Assembly (NCBI GenBank): GCA_922989275.2
Contig: OV277866.1
Location: forward strand, 58,457,246 to 58,521,245
DNA length: 64,000 nucleotides
From: Gari tellinella
Taxonomy: Eukaryota > Mollusca > Bivalvia > Cardiida > Psammobiidae
Reading direction: 5' to 3'
This document shows positions 32,701 through 42,958 of this stretch, in pieces. A model generated the notes under the pieces. That model was not told the origin of the DNA, ran no database searches, and saw nothing but the letters and a program-made list of their open reading frames with translations. The first letter of the stretch is position 1, and each line of letters starts with the position of its first letter. The position numbers and the translations under genes are program-made.

Positions 32701-33032
32701 TCTGACTCCACCGGGATGACATACTCCTTAAACCTTTTACCAGTGACAAGAGTATAGTCCGTTTTGTCTGGTAAATCATATGTATAGATATCTGCGTGCT
32801 CGTTCAGTTCGAAACTACCTTGCTTCATACACACTGGTTGGCTGAAGTTATTGTGTACGTCAGCCATGTCGATATTTGCAAACGAGAATACTTGATTTTT
32901 CGGAAAACTCGGAGAATCTGTTTCTTCAAGTGATGATACTTTCCATGCGTAGAAAAAAGCCATGCAAATACTAAAAGCGATTGCATACTTCACAACGATA
33001 CGTCGTCTTCGTAGGAATCTTTTTAACGTCAT
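29799..33032 (-). CDS. Golgi alpha-mannosidase II (GH38), single-exon
   Basis: A 1,077-residue type II membrane protein. A short basic cytoplasmic tail (KRFLRRRR) is followed by one membrane segment at about 13-30 and a stem. The GH38 catalytic domain starts near 120. Zinc ligands expected from Drosophila GMII are H131 and D133 (SHVDPGY), D245 (NDPFG, the nucleophile) and H530 (HHDGITGT, 529-536). GWVMPDEA lies at 205-212 and GEDFSY at 385-390, where D387 matches the proposed acid/base. C-terminal beta domains carry GLGQG and DDNKG. The family trims two mannoses from GlcNAcMan5GlcNAc2 in the medial Golgi, opening the way to complex N-glycans. The ATG at 33032 has A at -3. The frame ends with TAG. 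The whole coding region is free of introns, stops and MITEs. It resembles MAN2A1/MAN2A2; orthology is not resolved. Confidence 0.95.
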   Translation of the reverse strand: MTLKRFLRRRRIVVKYAIAFSICMAFFYAWKVSSLEETDSPSFPKNQVFSFANIDMADVHNNFSQPVCMKQGSFELNEHADIYTYDLPDKTDYTLVTGKRFKEYVIPVESEKVAYGPDLDHVTVLLIPFSHVDPGYGKTIEQYYDAQTKHTLNNMVKKLEQYTDMTFQWAETVFLERWWRDITPEVKESVRKLIERGQLEIVLGGWVMPDEASTHYLSVIDQLVEGHQWIIENLQTKPQNSWSNDPFGFSSTMPYLWKQSGMSNMVILRIHQAIKGTLMKKRAMEFTWKQIWSNREENNILCHLMAYRGYWIGDTCGPYNQHICREYAFMHTEPIHKVVFVTKENLEERARILYEQYRITAEIYRRHGVDKKQSGTELFLPIYLGEDFSYTKEMDFDLIYKHYNMLFDYINSKKEWRMKVKFGTTQEYFNLIGDYQKKIGASGGSTFPSLAGDFFPYSDYQNDYWTGYYTTRPFNKQLSRELQSLIRMADILHTYAYAHAKSQNSQYAKFGPTSEVLTKARRELGMFLHHDGITGTSVQHVIQDFQRRLYNAVVETKDAIRHISAQLLTNGYEDSGDNFIEVAERKNNVALRTFAVFPITSKGKMVVINPSSRTRTEFVRFMISKPVKISMTGSSVSPAVQLDETVGGYEVSVNIKALPFSIETYTLEAVDKNELDWKLFSSTSNAEGMTEDKHIILENANIRAEFDKQTGMLLKMTDKSGIEKVVPFEMDILAYMSARSGAYIFAPSGAASSYLIGKPTISVVRGRVKSSISVSYKGFSFKATLYNTGGVQGKGLHITTVLDMKAIDCNNREVIMRFKTDIQSGDGFFTDQNGFQMLGRKTYKDRPVEQNYYPLTTMAIIEDSSTRLTLHTSQPHGVASLNSGWLEVMLDRCVLRDDNKGLGQGVGDNVPTAANFIIQLEKFPGRVTVKEVRYTYPSDNAIIMQDISLHPLYPLFLVLPDTIKENSKWQNYFRPISSSLPCTLEVVGLRTLVKKDLSYNSTSVILHKKAAVCLTRRETYECDRAQQFFGIGTLFSGLKFHSFDETYLTHLYHKAKLSPSTDITPKDMELRAFTVNF

Positions 33033-33358
33033 ACTGGACGTATATCTCCTCCTTCTGTGAACCTCGATTTAAAACAATGATGCTAAATTTGCATGGCTAT
33101 TACAATTTCGTATTCCAAGAACGTCGCTGGTGCTGGGCTTGGTCACGTTTGTATTCTTCCGGCATTCATTGGTACCTGAAAAATACCATCATTTCAGTTG
33201 AAACATTTAAATCCAATTATTACAATCATTGTAAAGAAGGTATGTCTTTTATGCCCCCCACCCCACCCCGTATGTCCATCCGTGTGTGTACCTTTGGTTT
33301 GAAGCATTAACTTGTTATATAATAGGGAACACTTATTTGGTGTGCGGGTAATCTTTGG
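33033..33358. other. Upstream region of the mannosidase gene
   Basis: On the minus strand, TTGTTTTAAATCGAGGTTC followed by ACAG lies about 20 bp before the ATG and could be a weak splice acceptor, which would mean a non-coding first exon. No TATA box or other promoter motif can be named with confidence. Confidence 0.3.
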
Positions 33359-33362
33359 ATAG

Positions 33363-33591
33363 CCCTTTACCCAATAACCCGTATATAACATCACTTAAAT
33401 CAGGTTGAAAGTAAAGCAGAATGTGCCTGAAGGCACATTCTGCTTAACTTTCAGCCTGCTTTAAACAACCATCTGCTAAGCTATATAAAATAGTTGGTAT
33501 GGTAATTGTTCATGAGAGTAGACACTTAACTATTTTCTTCAGCGGAGGAATAAATGAGATACGCTAATAGTCGCTTCTATGGGGTAAAGGG
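33363..33591. mobile_element. MITE family D, copy D2, ATAG-flanked
   Basis: Core palindrome 2 reads AAGCAGAATGTGCC with TGAAGG at the centre. Ends are CCCTTTACCC and GGGGTAAAGGG. The flanks are ATAG on both sides (33359-33362 and 33592-33595) instead of TTAA. Confidence 0.88.
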
Positions 33592-33770
33592 ATAGTAGTG
33601 CCATACCGGTATACCATTCAATTATAGAAAATGCTTGTCTGGAGAGTATTTCCTACATCACATCAGCCAGGAATTACCAATTTAGTGTGTGAAACCCTAT
33701 TATAATAGAGGAGTATTGTGAACCATTTAAGGTCACTGTGAACGTTACTTTCACCTTTGATCTCAGTTAG

Positions 33771-34021
33771 AGGGCTGCCATAAGTTGACTTAAAAAATCA
33801 TAAGATTTCCAAATTTGAATTTTTCAAGTGCGAGTTTACGAATCGTACCGTTTCCCCATCGCCTGTTTCTAGTTTTGTTGACACGTGGCTGCTTAAAGCA
33901 GGCTGAATGTAAAGCAGAATGCGCCTTAAGGCGCATTCTGCATTACTTTCAGCCTGCTTTAAGCTTCCATGTACTATAAAAAAATCCGAAGATTTAGAAA
34001 AAAGCCGGGGCGGCAGCCCTG
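33771..34021. mobile_element. L element, copy L1
   Basis: Ends AGGGCTGCCATAAGTTGAC and CGGCAGCCCTG. Inside are GATTTCCAAATTTGAATTT, GTTGACACGTGGCTG and core palindrome 2 (arms CTTAAAGCAGGCTGAATG), the same core as in family D. The AGGGC-type ends are seen in several hAT-like elements, but no 8-bp duplication could be shown. Confidence 0.8.
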
Positions 34022-34350
34022 CAGGTATGTTATACAGTAGATAAGAAGTTTTTCCGAAGCATGCCCTATGACACATTAGCTACCGATACCAAATTTAGGA
34101 TGTAAGTGAATCTTTGGAATAGCTAGTTTTTCGTATCAGTTTAGGTCACTGTGACCCTGATCTTAGCCTTCGAGCTCAATTACAGAAGAAGCATGTCCTG
34201 GGCACATTGCTATATTACTACAAATAGGGAAACTAGGACACTAGATTTGACTTGTGAACACATCATGGAATAATGTAGTGCCGAGTACCATTGTCAGGTT
34301 ACTCTATCCTTGATCGTGACTTTGGACCTTAATTGTAAAAAGTCATCTCC

Positions 34351-34504
34351 AGAGTTGCCATAAGTTGACATAAAAATCCTAAGATTTCCAAATTTGCATT
34401 TTTCAAGTGCGATTTTACGAATCGTACCTTTACCTCCATCGTCTGTGTCTAGTTTTGTTGACACGTGGCTGCTTAAAGCAGGCTGGAAGAGAAATGGCAG
34501 CCCT
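34351..34504. mobile_element. L element, copy L2, core lost
   Basis: The left half is intact up to GCTTAAAGCAGGCTGGAAG, then the copy jumps to AGAAATGGCAGCCCTG. The whole palindromic core and right half are deleted. Confidence 0.75.
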
Positions 34505-34614
34505 GGTATTCTCCTGTACTAACTATACACACACACACTCTTCTTATTCACAGTCCTAGTTATGAATTATTGTCTAGTCCATTCATTACTATTTACAGAT
34601 ATTTTCAGCAATAT

Positions 34615-34722
34615 ATTGCAAAATGACAAAAAGTGTAGATACAGATCAGAGAGCTCTTATAGGAGCCCTCTGATCTGTATCTTCACCCTCGTTTGCATTG
34701 GACAGGTACACTGTTTGTTTAG
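34615..34722. repeat. F-type core and flank, partial
   Basis: GACAAAAAGTGTAGATACAG, GAGAGCTCTTATAGGAGCCC and GGACAGGTACACTGTTTG match the central and right parts of family F. The CCC ends are missing. L3 starts directly after it. Confidence 0.65.
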
Positions 34723-34724
34723 AC

Positions 34725-34972
34725 AGGGCTGGCATAAGTTGACATAAAAAATCCTAAGATTTCCAAATTTGCATTTTTCAAGTGCGATTTTACGAATCGT
34801 ACCTTTACCCCCATCGCCTGTGTCTAGTTTTGTTGACACGTGGTTAAGCAGGCTGGAAGTAAAGCAGATTGCGCCTTAAGGCGCATTCTGCTTTACTTTC
34901 AGCCTACTTTAAGCTACCATGTACTAGAAAAAAACAGAAGATTTAGGAAAAGTCCGGAGTAATGGCAGCCCT
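34725..34972. mobile_element. L element, copy L3
   Basis: Full length with core palindrome 2 (AAGCAGATTGCGCC, TTAAGG). Its left end reads AGGGCTGGCA, one base from L1. Confidence 0.82.
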
Positions 34973-35065
34973 GCAATTCCGGAGCCTTTATCCATTACCA
35001 CATCAGATATATTGATACCAAGTGGTGGAGTGTCATATACTTGTTTCAAATGTTGTCTATATGTA

Positions 35066-35427
35066 TAGTGCTCCCCATTTACAACAACTTCCAATGGAAC
35101 ACAAAAATTGTGTCTGTTGTTTGGAGGAACATTTTATATGGAGGAAAATTGGCTTACGTTTGCTGACAGTTTGAATCCAGATCAGACGACGCGCAACTCA
35201 TCGTCTGATTCAGATTCAAGCTGTTTGTTACTCGTCAGTATGTTTTTTCTGTCCAAATGTCCAGTACGTAACTTTGAGAAATTCAGCAGACAAGTTGAAG
35301 CAGACGAAATGGCATCCATGAAAAGGCTGAACATAATGATCTTGTTTAGGGAACAGCAACAAGCACTACTGTAAGGAGAGAACATTTATACATTTATACG
35401 GAGGGTATTTGTGGGGAGGGGGCACTA
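35066..35427. mobile_element. MITE family C, copy C2
   Basis: TA flanks. Ends AGTGCTCCCCATTTACAAC and GGGGAGGGGGCACT. Core-1 palindrome with arms GACAGTTTGAATCCAGATCA at 35167-35227. Outside the TA, TCAAATGTTGTCTATRTGTA occurs on both sides. Confidence 0.82.
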
Positions 35428-35499
35428 TACCATTTTCAAATGTTGTCTATGTGTATATCAGGTTCGCAAACAGTTAGAAATTAAATTTTAGGATAAAAA

Positions 35500-35620
35500 A
35501 TGTCTTGTGAAGCGCCTTTGGACGCACATCTCCTGTGTGAAAAGAGCGCTATATAAATCTGGTATTATAATAGTTATAACAATAATAATGATAATATAAC
35601 AATAATAATAAACATTTTAG
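35500..35620 (+). repeat. LINE or SINE 3' tail with GCGCTATATAAAT
   Basis: GAAGCGCCTTTGGACGCAC, AAAAGAGCGCTATATAAAT and then an AATAATAAT-rich tail. This arrangement is a common 3' end of L2/RTE-like LINEs and their SINEs in invertebrates (from memory). Only the tail is present. Confidence 0.55.
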
Positions 35621-35971
35621 GAGCATTTGTCACTTACTATTACACATTTTTTGTTTATATCTAGCCACGTGGTTGTTCTACTTACTTACCCCTGAAAGTT
35701 TAAAGGGGTAATTCTAGATTCTATAAATACATACGATATAGTCGATTATTGACTATTTCGGGTTGCTTTTCTCTGTTATTTCAATAGTTTGCAATGTTTT
35801 ACCGTATATTGTAACATTATCAATAGCCAATCACCCCTATAGAAACCCTCTGGTAATTTTCTACACTGTTTGCATACGACACAGATAACTGTCCTTTCAC
35901 AATGTGTCAGTGTTTTTTTATAAAGTTGAAATGAATTAACCTACCTAGTGTCTACTATAAAGTGGACATCG

Positions 35972-36038
35972 GCAAACAATGTAGGCCCTGGTGAAACGCC
36001 GCATTACGCGGCGTCTCATCAAGATCTACACTGTTTGC
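35972..36038. repeat. Core palindrome 1 copy
   Basis: GCAAACAATGTAGGCCCTGG and its diverged complement around CGCCGCATTACGCGGCG. About 300 bp to the left are degenerate F-like bases; no ends were identified. Confidence 0.75.
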
Positions 36039-36845
36039 TTTAGCATGTGGAATATTTTGCTGTTTGGATAAATACTGCAGTGTCTTTCGATTACCCTTAT
36101 TATCCGCAATGAAATCTACAAGCAAGCGGAAAGGGGGAGTTCATTGCAACCTCCAGGCATTAATGGTACATTATCTGTCACTAGGGTTCAGAGGGTTAAA
36201 TAAAGATGAAAATAAATTAACAACTCCCTGCAATTTTTCTGCGTTTAAGATTTACTTTTTAAAACTAGAAACAAGCACCGTATGATAATGCGTTATACAA
36301 ACACTTTTGAATTTTCCAGTGTATCTATGGTGCGTTTTTAGGGCGCGGAATTCGACCCATTACACTCTCTGAGATAGTACATCCCACACTCACCGTATTA
36401 TGCTGTTACATCCTCAAACCAAAGCACATTTGTTTTCATATAACAACACAGATTTTGTCCAATTTATCTTTGTTTGTGTTCCTAGAACTATATTTCCTAA
36501 ATGGTTATATCCTATCGTGAGAAAAGAGTCATGAATAGTAAACTTTTCCTACATCTTGACATAAAATAGCTAAAGGCAGACTAGAAGTGAATTTAGCAAA
36601 CTATTGATCAGTGAACTTCCTGATTTAGTTTCCGGGCAGTTTACCGTAAGCAGTCACCTGTCTTAAACATTTCAACACATAATATATCAAAGTCGGCGCT
36701 AGGTTGCTCTATTAAAAAGTCCACCACCATTATTTTAACCCATCACTCAATAAATGAGTGTTTACGCCTTTAAAGAGATCAATTTCTGTTGCGTCTTTCG
36801 ATGCTTTAGAATAAATATAGGATAAAGCGCTGGAAAATGTCTAAA
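36039..36845. other. No gene; short E-like remnant
   Basis: GTAAGCAGTCACCTGTCTTA near 36647 is an E-family remnant. The remaining sequence shows no supported feature. Confidence 0.4.
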
Positions 36846-36849
36846 ATAT

Positions 36850-36989
36850 TAACATTTGAAGACTTTTCTTGAGGGTGTTTTTAGACTGATTTCTTTTCTA
36901 ATGCCAGATGCACGATAATGCTACATATTTGCTTTTATTTAAGTATTTTATTTTAGTTTTGCAAATACACCATCTGGTTGCGAGTCGCT
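36850..36989 (-). mobile_element. M element, truncated copy 3
   Basis: Matches the left end of M1 and M2 in reverse orientation. It ends with ACCATCTGGTTGCGAGTCGC followed by TTAA (36990-36993). The tRNA-like module is not included. Confidence 0.75.
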
Positions 36990-36999
36990 TTAATTTACT

Positions 37000-37165
37000 C
37001 CACCACTGAATAAATAGTTCCATCATAAACATTCATGAATATGTATCGTATAAAATATTTTCTATAACCTAGCATATGGTAGCTTAAGGCAGGTTGAAAG
37101 TATTAGTAGAACACGCTTTCTGTGCATTCTGCTTCACTTAAACCTACTTGAAGGGATCACACAAA
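37000..37165. mobile_element. Decayed D element
   Basis: ATAGTTCCATCATAAACATT, ATGAATATG, TAGCTTAAGGCAGGTTGAAA and a decayed core are recognisable. The ends are lost. Confidence 0.55.
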
Positions 37166-37235
37166 CTAAAGGTCAAACAAATACAGTAATTTACGTGAAT
37201 CTTATCCACCTTTCTCAAGCAGCAACACGAGGTTA

Positions 37236-37484
37236 CAGTGGAAAGTACATTATTCTTTCCCGTTTAAACGAAACGAAACGCAAACGCAAAACACTAACAT
37301 GTAGAAAAGTGCAACGTTTGGACAAATCTGATCATTCATGTTTATCTTGGTGGCAAACAGCTTGGAGCCAGATCAGACGCCGGGTTACCCGGCGTCTGAT
37401 TTGGCTCCAGACTGTTTGCAATAGAAATTATAGTTTTAGCCTAAACGCGTTGATTGGGGAAAGAATGAAACGTTTTCTCCACTG
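37236..37484 (+). mobile_element. MITE family A, copy A6
   Basis: TA flanks. The left end is diverged (CAGTGGAAAGTACATTATTC). The core-1 palindrome is at 37352-37420. Confidence 0.9.
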
Positions 37485-37683
37485 TATATTATCATTATGT
37501 TCACCTTATTGTACAGAAAATTTTATTATATTTTGTTTAAAAGAAACGAATAAAAAACACAGTGACCTTAAGTGTAGAAAATGACAGATTCTTCAAATCA
37601 ACGACGATTTATTAAAATAAACAGTTGGGATAAGGCCCCGAACTAAATGTAATAGCAAACTCGCCTATGACTTCGAAGTGTTA

Positions 37684-37922
37684 CCCTTTCGGCGCCAAAT
37701 TTATCGTCAGTTATTTTATTCCCCTTCATCGCTTTATTGTCATCTGCTTCAATGTTGTTGGTTGCAAGATCGTTTTAAAGGAAGATTCAATGTAGTCTGA
37801 CGTAAGAAATATCGAAACGAGTGTAAAAAAATTGGATTCTGATCAGACGCTGCGTTACGCGATGTCTGATCAGGATCCAAACTATTTGCAAAGTCGACTT
37901 TATGCGACTTCGGTGCCAAGGG
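37684..37922. mobile_element. MITE family H, copy H1
   Basis: Ends CCCTTTCGGCGCCAA and TTCGGTGCCAAGGG, with TTAC on the left and TTAA on the right. The core-1 palindrome is at about 37827-37890. GTCATCTGCTTCAATGTTG is shared with H2. Confidence 0.78.
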
Positions 37923-37926
37923 TTAA

Positions 37927-39100
37927 GACGTAACGTCAAAAGCTCATGCCCCCTTTGAAATATGCTAACATGACCGTTCATTTTGCCTTTCAAAGCATGT
38001 TAAGATTTAGTACAATACTAATGTTATATATCAAAATGAACGTCCAAGATTACTGAATGTCATGATGGATTCATATTTTAGAAATATACAAAACGTAATT
38101 AAAATGAGTCGTCATTACTAGTAATGATCAGTAAAAAATCACACGTCCCATGTTACATTTTCATACAACTGTTTGTGATGAAACGTATGTGTTCCGTTCA
38201 AACGCGGGTATTTGCATACATTTCATCTACAGCGTTGATGGAACATCATTTCCAGATATAATGCACACAATTATTTTAAAATTCTACATTAATGGAAGAC
38301 AAAAGGAGGATAAATCAAAGTAAGAGAATTTGTCCCATGCTCCCAAAAAATTGTAAGCACTGTTTTCAATCAAATATCTGACATATAAATAATTTATATT
38401 AGTTCATTAATTCTTGCTGGCAAAATACACTTTTTGTCCTGTTTTGAAATATAGTGTCGTTTTACCAAAAGCGCTTCAGATATTTCTGTAACCCGTGAAA
38501 TGGATTGTCCATTCAAATGTCCCAAAGTAAGAAAACAACGTCATATTTACTTATTCCGAAAAACTGGCGCTGTTTTATTCAAATAATAATGAATTTTAGC
38601 CAAAAAATAGTCTGATAGGAAAAATACACTTTTTCTTGAGATTATTTTGATATATAAATTATTGTACATTTCAATTTACTAATTTTGTAATTTACCAAAC
38701 AAATTGTCCCTAAGAAATGTCCCAGACGCTGGTTTATAATGTGTAACGTTGACGTTCGAATAATTAGACAACGTATTATAAACATTTTTCGAGGTTGTGT
38801 TTGTTTGTGTTTGCTTATATCTAAAAGAAATTTGCAGCTATAAAAAAGAAACTTCCGTGTAAATTGAAAAAGAAACAAACTGGTATATTTGTAAAGAAAA
38901 GACCATCACCGTGTCTCTACAGGACATACGAAAGAACGCGTGTAAAATATAAATAACAACAGTTTTTTTTATTGACTAGCTCTACGTACAACTCTAGATC
39001 CAACTTCGAGTGAATTTAAAATTATAAAACGTAGCAGCGCAAACAAATATACGTTACCACATTGAAATTGCCGCAACTGATACTGGTCTGTTTGGGCCAG
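37927..39100. other. Unique AT-rich stretch
   Basis: No MITE, no supported frame and no tandem repeat were seen. It is one of the few long MITE-poor intervals in the right half. Confidence 0.45.
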
Positions 39101-39117
39101 AAAACATGGCGCGTACC

Positions 39118-39152
39118 CATGGAGAATGTAGACCTTGATCAGACGCCGCGTA
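39118..39152. repeat. One-armed core 1 remnant
   Basis: GGAGAATGTAGACCTTGATC and AGACGCCGCG are present, then the sequence becomes unrelated exactly at the expected palindrome centre. Confidence 0.6.
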
Positions 39153-39633
39153 TTCATACAGATGTTGACCTCTAGCCTGATTGTCATATCCTATCCTGTA
39201 CTTTAAATAAAATAGATGGACTCATTTACTGTATGCGCAACTGCTTACAGTCAACAAACCCAACCCTGCTTTCCTCTTTTATTTCTTCAAAGTCTCGACA
39301 GCATTTTCATTTTCCCCTCCTCAAACACATTGAATATGACAGATACTTCTTGGGGTCGTGGGGGAAAACCAACCGTACCGATGTAGCCAATATTGATTTT
39401 TAATGGAGAAACTGATGTCATAATTGACGTCACCAGTATTTGTTATATTTACGTCATCAGTGAAAAAACCCACGATAAATGGTACATGTATAGACGGTTC
39501 ATTAGCCTGGTAGATCTATACTAGTGCAACTGTATTTCAACGTCATGTGTAACGCGGTGGGGCATGAGCTTTTGACGTTACGTCTAAGTCTTTCAGTGTC
39601 TTTCTCTGCCATCGGCGACTACAGCCGACTTTG

Positions 39634-39690
39634 TAATCAATCAATCAATCAATCAATCAGTCTTTTATTGCATTAAACTTCATACAGGAT
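39634..39690 (-). repeat. LINE-like 3' tail with (AATC)n
   Basis: AATCAATCAATCAATCAATC followed by TCTTTTATTGCATTAAAC. Read on the minus strand this is an AATAAA-type signal and a (TGAT)n-like tail, as at the end of some LINEs. A shorter AATC run lies at 27707-27724. Confidence 0.4.
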
Positions 39691-39744
39691 GCTTAGCAAA
39701 CAGTTTGGACAGAGATATAAAACTGACTTCAAAATAATAGTATA

Positions 39745-39977
39745 CAATGAAGTAGACGTTACTCCTTCCCAATAAACGCGTTTACGCTAAATCTATTATT
39801 TCCATTGCAAACAGTTTGGAGCAAGATTAGACGCCGGGTAACCCGGTGTCTGATCGGGCTCTACACGGTTTGCCATTCAGATTAAAATGAATAGTCGAAA
39901 CGTTGTCGATTTCTACGTTTTAGTAATTTCCGTTTGCGCTTCGTGTGCGTTTAAACGGGGAAAAATGACTCTACTCT
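39745..39977 (-). mobile_element. MITE family A, copy A7, decayed
   Basis: Recognised by CCCAATAAACGCGTTTACGC and a core-1 palindrome (39805-39873). Both terminal repeats are strongly mutated. Confidence 0.75.
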
Positions 39978-40145
39978 AGGCAAATTTTTTTTAAAGCAAA
40001 CGGTATAATGGCGATAAATGGCGATAAATGGGTTGACAAACGATCATTTTTGCATTCAGACTATTTTGAAGATATCTGAAAAGAATAACCAGTGTTTGAA
40101 TATTATTATGGGTTATACAGGTTTTAGAAATGATGAAAACAGTCA

Positions 40146-40210
40146 TAGAGTAGAGAGTCATTTTTTCCCGTTTTAACGCACTCGAAGTGCAAACGTACAT
40201 CACTAAACCC
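40146..40210 (+). mobile_element. Fragment of an A left half
   Basis: TTTTTCCCGTTTTAACGCA followed by CAAACGTACATCACTAAA. Everything after it is unrelated. Confidence 0.5.
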
Positions 40211-41090
40211 GGTGAATTAAATCCGCAACAAACCGAAAGTTAAAAAGCTCAGTGTGTTCGTTGCAAAAAGTAACAAATTTTATTTTTGTTAAATCGTGGA
40301 CTTTTGTTGCTGTAGTTTTAATGCTTACAGAAATTGTTCCACCACTCGACGTCATAATCCGGAGAAATTGAAATGATTGTCTTGAAGTTGGTGTCTCAAA
40401 TCGAGAGATACTTATCCATTTTTTTTATTATTATTAATTTTTTTTTTTTTTTCAGGCCTTGTCAGTAAGGACCTCATTTATTGTCCCCGTCATAGGTGTG
40501 TCGGGGTCGGGGAGCTATCCACCGCCACACCTTACAAAACATGTGATAACGTATATCTATGTCACTGACCAAAAAAAACAATACAAAAATACAAGAATAC
40601 AAAAAAAAAATTACCCTAAGCCAGGATCACTAATTGATTGTTCTTTGTTGGGTTTTCTTTTTGGAACAGAAATATTATTGTTACATTTCTTAATATTAAG
40701 ATGTATTTATATTAACCATCTTTATCAACACCTTTGTACTTTAAGATATATATATATATATATACATGTATAAGTGCATAAGTACTTGTCCATAACATGC
40801 CTCTGATATGTTTCAAAATTGATATCATGAAGTGATACTGTCCAAAACCTTGTCATTACAGTGGCAGTCTATATTTATGAGTTTCAAGTTTAAGATTACA
40901 TATTAATTTGACGTGATTTGGTAACACTTAGTTTCCAATAATCGTAAAATACCTTGACTGAAATTGCCTCGAGCAAGACTGTCATGCTGTTGATAGTTTT
41001 ATTATCGTTTAAAGATAGTCACGTGAATCACCTGTAGCGCAGTGGATATAGTTCATCACAGTGAAGTTTGGGGAAATAAACAGTTTGGAC
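40211..41090. other. No gene; homopolymer and TA runs
   Basis: T-rich runs lie at 40419-40453 and a TA run at 40746-40764. No supported frame. Confidence 0.45.
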
Positions 41091-41095
41091 ACATA

Positions 41096-41332
41096 CAGTG
41101 GAGAATCTGTTATTCTTTCCCAATAAACGCGTTTACGCTAAAACTATTATTTGCAGTGCAAACAGTTTGGAGCCAGATCAGACGCCGGGTAACCCGGCGT
41201 CTGATCAGGCTCCAAACTGTTTGCCACCAAGATAAACAAGAATTGTCCAAACGTTGTTCTTTTCTACGTTTTAGTGCTTTGCGTTTGCGTACGTTTGCGT
41301 TTAAACGGGAAAGAATAACAGATTCTCCACTG
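41096..41332 (-). mobile_element. MITE family A, copy A8
   Basis: Full length except for a deletion of about 9 bp in the spacer. TA flanks on both sides. It lies 93 bp from A9 in opposite orientation. Confidence 0.92.
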
Positions 41333-41425
41333 TAGAATGAGTACACAATTATGTATGTAAGAGGTGTATGTGTATAATGCATGTAATGCTGCTGCAATAT
41401 GTGATTCTGGAAGATATCCTTCATA

Positions 41426-41671
41426 CAGTGGATAATCTGTTATTCTTTCCCGTTTAAACGCAAACGTACGCAATCGCAAAGCACTAAAACGTAGAAAAGA
41501 ACAACGTTTGGACAATTCTGATAATTCTTGTTTATCTTGGTGGCAAACAGTTTGGAGCCTGATCAGACGCCGGGTTACCCGGCGTCTGATCTGGCTCCAA
41601 ACTGTTTGAACTGCAAATAATAGTTTTAGCGTAAACGCGTTTATTGGGAAAGAATAACAGATTCTCCACTG
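41426..41671 (+). mobile_element. MITE family A, copy A9
   Basis: Full length with TA flanks. Together with A8 it makes an inverted pair with arms of about 240 bp. Confidence 0.92.
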
Positions 41672-41754
41672 TATATAAAAACATACACACATTGTATCAA
41701 ATATTAGATCAAAATTCTAAAAGGGCCTAGTGGTAAAGTCAATGTGACTAACAT

Positions 41755-41872
41755 CACTAAACTCCTAATGGAGCTCTCTGTTTAACTGTCACATTGCTTT
41801 AAGCTGTCGCCTGTCTTTTATACAAACAATTAGCCTTATTTAAGTGGTCGCAATATAGAGGATTTACTGTAC
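41755..41872. mobile_element. E element right half (E10)
   Basis: Starts at the core centre (CTCCTAATGGAGCTC) and ends with TTAAGTGGTCGCAATATAGA and ACTG-TA. The left half is missing. Confidence 0.7.
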
Positions 41873-42186
41873 CTGAATGTTTTAGATTTAATGAAATTTA
41901 GATTTGTACTTGCAAGTTTTAGAACCATCTGTCACGATGTAGGAATTGAAAGAGGCCGATGCCAGTTATATAAATGTGCTAAGAGCAATTCTAACACACT
42001 TCCCGCACGCCCCTATATAAACAAAGAAGGAACGTATCAGTGTACGAATTCTCAATAGAACACTCACGCGCTGTAACGTTCTAGATAACGTGACGTCATA
42101 TGGCTTCGAAAATGCATACGCTAAGAAATGTAGCGCCGTTGCTTCGGTGCAAATTAAGGTTAAATTATGTGTTAGAATCGAAATAA

Positions 42187-42353
42187 TAAATTAATACCAG
42201 TGTTTTATCTAGCAATCGAACACGGGTAGTCGTTGAGATGCTTGTAATTAAACCACTCGGCCTAAAGGCCTCGTGATTAAATTACTACGCATCTCAACTC
42301 CTACCAGTGTTCGATTGCACGATAAAACACTGGTATGAATTTATTATTTCTTA
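42187..42353. repeat. Palindrome P13
   Basis: About 167 bp. Arms AATAATAAATTAATACCAGT, GTTTTATC, GCAATCGAACAC and CGTTGAGATGC all have complements on the right. Centre CTCGGCCTAAAGGCCTCG. Confidence 0.85.
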
Positions 42354-42737
42354 AATAGAACATGGCGATTATGCAATATGAATCTTGTAGAAAATGAATA
42401 CCTTTTTCTAGTGACTTACTAGTTTGTTATGTTTATACTGACCTAAGGCAACAATACATACCACCAAATAGCAAATAATACAAAAATTTTAAATTCAATA
42501 TACATGTATTCATTGCCTCACAAAATCAAAATCTAAATAAAGCTACGGTTACATTTTTATATGTATCTCTCTTTTTTATAGTAAAAAGAAGGAAACTACT
42601 TAGGAAGTGATCAACTTCTATTTAGAATATCATCACTGTTGTTGCAATATACATATATTTTCCATGTGCATGGACACTGTGCTTTAGGGTCTCTACAATA
42701 TTGTCTATTGAAAATGATTAGAATGTATATGTAATTA

Positions 42738-42958
42738 CCCTTTACCTCATAGTCTTTTTCTAGTTTTGAAGATAGACAACTACTTAAAGCAGGTTGAAAG
42801 TAAAGCAGAATGCGCCTTAAGGCGCATTCTGCTTTACTTTCAACCTGCTTTAAGCTTCCATCTGATACAATATGGTACATATTCATGACTTTATAAATTG
42901 GAACTATTTTCTTCAGCGGAGTAATAAACTGAATACGCTAAAAGGCGCTTCTATTGGG
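42738..42958. mobile_element. MITE family D, copy D3
   Basis: Core palindrome 2 is perfect over AAAGCAGAATGCGCC and its complement. Left end CCCTTTACCTC after TTA; the right end is shortened (TATTGGG). TTAA is not preserved. Confidence 0.82.

Noticed and set aside
31159..33310. Plus-strand frames within and beside the mannosidase
   Set aside because: They overlap the long conserved minus-strand gene and have no family resemblance.
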